DNA from: Clostridia bacterium
GTDB lineage: Bacteria > Bacillota > Clostridia > Christensenellales > UBA1242
Direction: 5' to 3'
Assembly (NCBI GenBank): GCA_028702545.1
Contig: JAQVOQ010000035.1
Location: 1 to 10,500 of the forward strand
DNA: 10,500 nt
Shown here: in pieces, positions 6,857 through 10,500 of the stretch
Position numbering within the stretch: position 1 is the stretch's first letter
How the letters are laid out: each line of letters opens with the position of its first letter
Made by a program: the position numbers and the translations under genes
The notes under the pieces: model-generated
Seen by the model: the letters and a program-made list of their open reading frames with translations, nothing else
The model's database searches: none
What the model was told of the DNA's origin: nothing

Positions 6857-9800
6857 TTATTCTTCAATAATTTCTCTGCTTTTAATAAAGTAAACAACTA
6901 CTCCGCCAAGAACAAGTAAAGCTATTATTATAAATATAATTCCTAAAGTTTGAGTAAGAACTGTCGTTTCTATTTCATCTGCTGAAACTTGGAATACAAC
7001 AGATTCAACTTTTTGGTTACCTGCTTCGTCTATTGCTGTATAAGTTAAAGTATAGTCACCTGATTGAGTTAAATTGTAATCATAAGAACCAGTTGTAACT
7101 TGTGAAACCGTCGTTCCATCTGGTGCTTTTAAAACAACAGAGAATTTTTGTTCGCCGGTACTTGTAAAATCAGTGGTTAAAATTGAACCATCTTTATTAT
7201 CTGTAATAGCAATTGAAGATAGGTCAAGTGTAATTGTACCATCAATTTTTTGATTAGCTGGTCTGTTTACAGTTGGATTACCGATTGTCAATACAGGTGC
7301 TGCGGTATCTCCTACTTTTACTGTCCTTACATCTGTTGCAATATTACCTGCTAAATCTGTTGCAGAGTAAGTAACTGTATAACTACCATCTCTTGTCGGT
7401 ACAAATAGGTATGTTCCACCTGTTGAACCTTCACCATTTTTAGAGTCAAGTATTGTTGAACCATTTGGATTTTTAACTATAACTGAATATTCTTTAATTC
7501 CATTAAATTCATCATAAGGAGTAAAATCTGGAACAGAGATTGAGTCGTATGGGTCATTCTCACTCGCCCTTGTAAGTGGAGCTGTTAATGGGAAGGCAAT
7601 GTCTTCATTAAGTAAAATTATTGGATTAATACTGTCACGCGCCGTAACTGTGTAAACTGCGCTTTCGCTAGCATTACCAAACTCATCCTCAGCCATATAT
7701 TTAAAGCTGTAAGTTCCCTCTTCAAGTGGAGTAAACTCATAAGTTGCAAGAGATAAGTTATAACTTGGGCTGTCAATAAACATAATGCTTGTAAGCGCCT
7801 GATTTGTTATTTCAACGCCATTATCCATAATAACAGGTGTTGGAAGTGTAATCGTTTCGCCAACTTCAATGTTTTGTGAAATTGCTCCTAAGTTAAAGCT
7901 TGGTGCTTGTGTGTCGTTGATATATTGAACATAACTAATAACATAAGAATTGTTTGCAACATCTGTCGCTGTGTAAGTTATGCGGTAGTTTCCAGCTAAA
8001 ATTGCTGTAAATCTTCCTGCTGTAACTTTGATTCCGTCGGCATCACCTAGGGCTAAAGTATCTAATTCATATTGAAGTTGAAGACCAGAAACATTAACTT
8101 TGTTGTTGTTAGAGTCCTTAACTGATACTTTTACGCTAATGAATGTTGGATTGTTGTCGGTAAATTTAACTGTTGGAATATTGATAACTGTGCCTTGATC
8201 TTGTTCAACCATTGTTGGAATTTCGCCCACAAAACTTGGTGCAACAACATCTGTTATATCAAATATATTAACAATTTTTGTTTTTGTGCCAGTGTTAACT
8301 CCACTAGCATTGTTTAATCCGTCATCTTTTGCTTCTACATAAATTGTTAAATAACTTTCTGTTGCCTCGTAAGGAACAATAAAACTTAAATAGTTGCTAT
8401 CTTCTTCATCTTCAAAAATTTCAACTGCTGAACCGATATTATCTTCTAGGAAGAAGTAAGTTTTCACTTCTACTCTTTTATCAACTGTGTCTGTACTTAC
8501 TGTACTAACATAATCAACAGCTGTTGGTTTTAAAAATTTAACAGTGTCGCCTGGTTTTACATAGTTTGGAGTGCTAGCAAGTGTAACTCTTGGAGCTTCA
8601 TTGTCTAAAAATCCATCAATAACTTTTAAACTATAAGAAATAACTCTTTCGTTACCAGCTTCATCAGTAGCATAATATTTAACAGTATAAGTGCCTTCTG
8701 CTAAAAAAGTATAAGGAACTGTTTCGTTATAATCATATTCATTGTCTGTAACAAAATCTAAATCTGTAATAGTGTTATTTGCATTAATTACTGCTCTTTT
8801 ATAATTTAAGTCAGAACTTAAACTAAAATTATCAGTAGCATGAATTGCTGGAAAATAAACTGTAGTGCCAACTGCAACATTGCTTGGAATATCATAAGCA
8901 ACATCTACGAATTGATACTGAGCATCGTCCATATATTGAGCATCATAAATTTCAGCAACCATAACTTGTGGTGCCTGTGTATCTGAAACATTTTTAATCG
9001 TATAGCTATATTCGCCTAAGGTTTCGTCAGCTAAAATACCAAAGAAATCATAAACTTTATATACTATATTATAGTCGCCCTTATAAGCTGGAGTGAACTT
9101 GAAGTCGTTAACTGTATAAACGATATTATCGCCTGCTGGATTTAAGAAAGTTACGATAACTTCAACATAAGTATTAATTAATTCATTTCCAGAGTTTGAG
9201 TTTCTTGTAATGGCAGTAGGTAAAGTTATCTCGCTGCCTAAAACTGCTGACTCTGGCATTGAACCGCTTAAAACATAACTAAGAGCGATGTTTTCTGGGT
9301 CAAAACTATTATCAACTGTTACTTCAAAAGTTTTTCTTGCAGTTAAGCCTGAAACTGCATCTGCATAATAATAGTCAATAGTATAAACACCTTCGCCGTT
9401 TACTTCAAGTGGAGTAAAGGTATAATAACTAACACCAGCGATATCAATTGTACCTAAAACTACTGTTTCACCTTGTGGGTCTTTAACAGTAATTGAAATA
9501 TCATCTGCTACATCAGCTAGGGCAACTTCTGTTCCATCTGATGCCAAAACCTCTGGATACGGAATTGTAATTAAATAATCGTAATTTGTTTTAGTTGGCA
9601 ACAATACAGAACTATTAGCATTAAAGTCCATAGTAGGTTTGTCACCTGCTATAACGATATTGTACTCATCGCTATAAGTAGTAGCCAAAACATTTTCGTC
9701 AAGTGGAATTACGATATATTGTATTTTATAAGTACCAGTTAGTAGTGGGTTGTAAATATAAGTGTTGTTTGGACCATCTGGCAATAGTGGGTCAGATGAC

Positions 9801-10045
9801 GAGTCAAAAACTATAACGCCTTTTGGGTCTTTTATAGTAACCGTAACGTCGCCGTCAGCACTTGATCCTTTTGGTATGTTTAAACTAGTGCCAATCTCTC
9901 CGGTAGTGGGCATATTTATAATAGTAATCTCTGCACCTATTGTAGGACTTATGCCAGCATACGCTATTATAGCAGCACCAAAACTAGGAATCATAAAACT
10001 AGCAACCATTAATAGTACTAAAAATATTTTGTTAATTTGTTTCAT
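6857..10045 (-). CDS. secreted, membrane-anchored surface protein with about nine Ig-like domains
   Basis: Start ATG 10045 gives 1062 residues and is supported by AAGGAG at 10060-10055 (9-nt spacing) and a promoter just upstream; the longer frame starting at 10111 would begin inside that promoter. Residues 1-30 are a signal peptide (MKQINK, a hydrophobic core, then a likely cleavage after AYA). Nine beta-sandwich units of about 90-120 residues follow, roughly 36-134, 137-246, 252-353, 360-477, 485-596, 603-710, 715-803, 807-912 and 917-1021. Boundaries are marked by linkers such as DTQAP, DNEAP and DTAAP, and several units end in YxATDxAGN motifs (457-465, 691-699, 893-901, 1002-1010), typical of bacterial Ig-like/HYR-type repeats. 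A membrane helix at about 1034-1054 is followed by a short tail KSREIIEE; there is no LPxTG sortase signal. The protein probably stands on the outer face of the membrane as an adhesin or structural stalk; the ligand is unknown. It appears to be a single-gene transcription unit. Confidence 0.9.
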   Translation of the reverse strand: MKQINKIFLVLLMVASFMIPSFGAAIIAYAGISPTIGAEITIINMPTTGEIGTSLNIPKGSSADGDVTVTIKDPKGVIVFDSSSDPLLPDGPNNTYIYNPLLTGTYKIQYIVIPLDENVLATTYSDEYNIVIAGDKPTMDFNANSSVLLPTKTNYDYLITIPYPEVLASDGTEVALADVADDISITVKDPQGETVVLGTIDIAGVSYYTFTPLEVNGEGVYTIDYYYADAVSGLTARKTFEVTVDNSFDPENIALSYVLSGSMPESAVLGSEITLPTAITRNSNSGNELINTYVEVIVTFLNPAGDNIVYTVNDFKFTPAYKGDYNIVYKVYDFFGILADETLGEYSYTIKNVSDTQAPQVMVAEIYDAQYMDDAQYQFVDVAYDIPSNVAVGTTVYFPAIHATDNFSLSSDLNYKRAVINANNTITDLDFVTDNEYDYNETVPYTFLAEGTYTVKYYATDEAGNERVISYSLKVIDGFLDNEAPRVTLASTPNYVKPGDTVKFLKPTAVDYVSTVSTDTVDKRVEVKTYFFLEDNIGSAVEIFEDEEDSNYLSFIVPYEATESYLTIYVEAKDDGLNNASGVNTGTKTKIVNIFDITDVVAPSFVGEIPTMVEQDQGTVINIPTVKFTDNNPTFISVKVSVKDSNNNKVNVSGLQLQYELDTLALGDADGIKVTAGRFTAILAGNYRITYTATDVANNSYVISYVQYINDTQAPSFNLGAISQNIEVGETITLPTPVIMDNGVEITNQALTSIMFIDSPSYNLSLATYEFTPLEEGTYSFKYMAEDEFGNASESAVYTVTARDSINPIILLNEDIAFPLTAPLTRASENDPYDSISVPDFTPYDEFNGIKEYSVIVKNPNGSTILDSKNGEGSTGGTYLFVPTRDGSYTVTYSATDLAGNIATDVRTVKVGDTAAPVLTIGNPTVNRPANQKIDGTITLDLSSIAITDNKDGSILTTDFTSTGEQKFSVVLKAPDGTTVSQVTTGSYDYNLTQSGDYTLTYTAIDEAGNQKVESVVFQVSADEIETTVLTQTLGIIFIIIALLVLGGVVVYFIKSREIIEE

Positions 10046-10054
10046 TTGGGTATT

Positions 10055-10060
10055 CTCCTT
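10055..10060 (-). promoter_or_regulatory. ribosome binding site of the surface protein gene
   Basis: AAGGAG on the minus strand, 9 nt before ATG 10045. It decides the start against several upstream in-frame ATG codons. Confidence 0.75.
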
Positions 10061-10082
10061 GAATTTTGCTTTTATCATATCA

Positions 10083-10111
10083 ATCATATAACAATGCATA
10101 AGTTTTGTCAA
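10083..10111 (-). promoter_or_regulatory. sigma-A-type promoter of the surface protein gene
   Basis: On the minus strand, consensus -35 TTGACA (10111-10106), 17-nt spacer and -10 TATGAT (10088-10083). The start would be near 10076, giving a leader of about 30 nt. The AT-rich DNA from 10112 to about 10253 shows no further gene or recognisable site. Confidence 0.8.
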
Positions 10112-10253
10112 TTAATTAGCTTTTAAAAAATTAATTATACTATATATTATTTTAATAATATTTAATGACAAATTATAGAAAATCATTGTTTAAAATAGTT
10201 TGTTACAAATTTTAGTAAATATGTAAAAAATTACCAATATATTTAAAAACAAA

Positions 10254-10276
10254 AAAAAGAGCAAACTGCTCTTTTT
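10254..10276 (-). terminator. intrinsic terminator of tspO
   Basis: A perfect 10-bp stem (10254-10263 with 10267-10276) with GAGCA/TGCTC at the top and a 3-nt loop. On the minus strand it is followed by more T residues. It lies 19 nt beyond the tspO stop. The run of A and T on both sides means it could also work for plus-strand transcripts. Confidence 0.85.
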
Positions 10277-10295
10277 CTAATACTTATTTAAACAT

Positions 10296-10500
10296 TTAAT
10301 TTAAAAAATAAATGGCATAATTAAGTAAAAATGCATAAAATAACCAAATAAAATAAGGTAACGCTAGGTAAAGGCTCGTTTTACTTGCAAGATACAATTC
10401 TTTTACTAAAAAGTAAGCGGAAATGATTATTAAAACTAAAACGACAACTCCTAAAAACATATTGTTAAAAGTAAAAAATACCATGCTCCAAACAATATTT
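10296..10500 (-). CDS. tspO: TspO/MBR family membrane protein, C-terminal part (runs off the window)
   Basis: The frame is open to the window edge; about 68 residues are visible and the 5' part lies beyond 10500. The visible sequence carries the family's C-terminal signature: an NxxWS motif followed by FF near the edge, a hydrophobic helix (LGVVVLVLIIISAYFLV), then LALPYFIWLFYAFLLNYAIYFLN, matching the 'LLPYLLWxxFAxxLNxxIWxLN' end of TspO proteins. TspO is a five-helix membrane protein that binds porphyrins and related ligands; its bacterial role is linked to tetrapyrrole handling and stress. Roughly the last two to three helices are seen here. The ATG at 10484 is internal, since the conserved motif lies upstream of it. 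It has its own terminator and is not obviously linked to the genes downstream. Confidence 0.88.
   Translation of the reverse strand, partial: NIVWSMVFFTFNNMFLGVVVLVLIIISAYFLVKELYLASKTSLYLALPYFIWLFYAFLLNYAIYFLN

Noticed and set aside
10046..10111. Longer N-terminus of the surface protein from 10111
   Set aside because: The extension overlaps the TTGACA/TATGAT promoter and the AAGGAG site, and would place 22 charged and polar residues before the signal peptide.

Overview
This window joins two unrelated pieces of DNA. Positions 1 to about 1681 are GC-rich, plus-strand and phage-like. Positions from about 1684 to 10500 are AT-rich chromosomal DNA from a low-GC Gram-positive bacterium, most likely an uncultured Clostridia-type Bacillota. 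All genes in that part are on the minus strand. They use the standard code (tryptophans in uvrB are TGG), strong AGGAGG-type ribosome sites, sigma-A-like promoters and T-tract hairpin terminators. The break falls inside the uvrA coding sequence on one side and inside a tandem repeat of a phage protein on the other, with an abrupt change of base composition and no attachment site or integrase. I read it as a chimeric join (assembly, amplification or cloning) rather than a natural insertion.

Left part (1-1681): the last codons of a probable upstream gene, then one long phage structural-type reading frame from 28. It is interrupted by a single in-frame TAG at 658-660 and continues in the same frame into a beta-rich domain followed by about nine 20-residue (60-bp) Ala/Ser/Val-rich repeats. 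The TAG sits where a 'YPVxVDP'-type motif normally has Tyr, so the two open frames look like halves of one protein.

Right part (1684-10500), read right to left as transcribed: the C-terminal part of a TspO/MBR membrane protein with a strong terminator; a 1062-residue secreted, membrane-anchored surface protein of about nine Ig-like domains with its own clear promoter and terminator; two tandem related small proteins with a winged-helix-like N-terminal region and a C-terminal membrane helix, forming an operon from a near-consensus promoter; then uvrB and uvrA, a nucleotide excision repair operon with its own promoter and a likely LexA (SOS) box. uvrA is cut at residue 734 by the junction and lacks the second zinc module and the second ABC signature/Walker B.

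No gene-free stretch exceeds 300 bases. The longest, 10046-10295, holds the surface-protein promoter and the tspO terminator; its middle (about 10112-10253) is AT-rich with nothing I can identify. There is no RNA gene, CRISPR array or insertion sequence that I can support.
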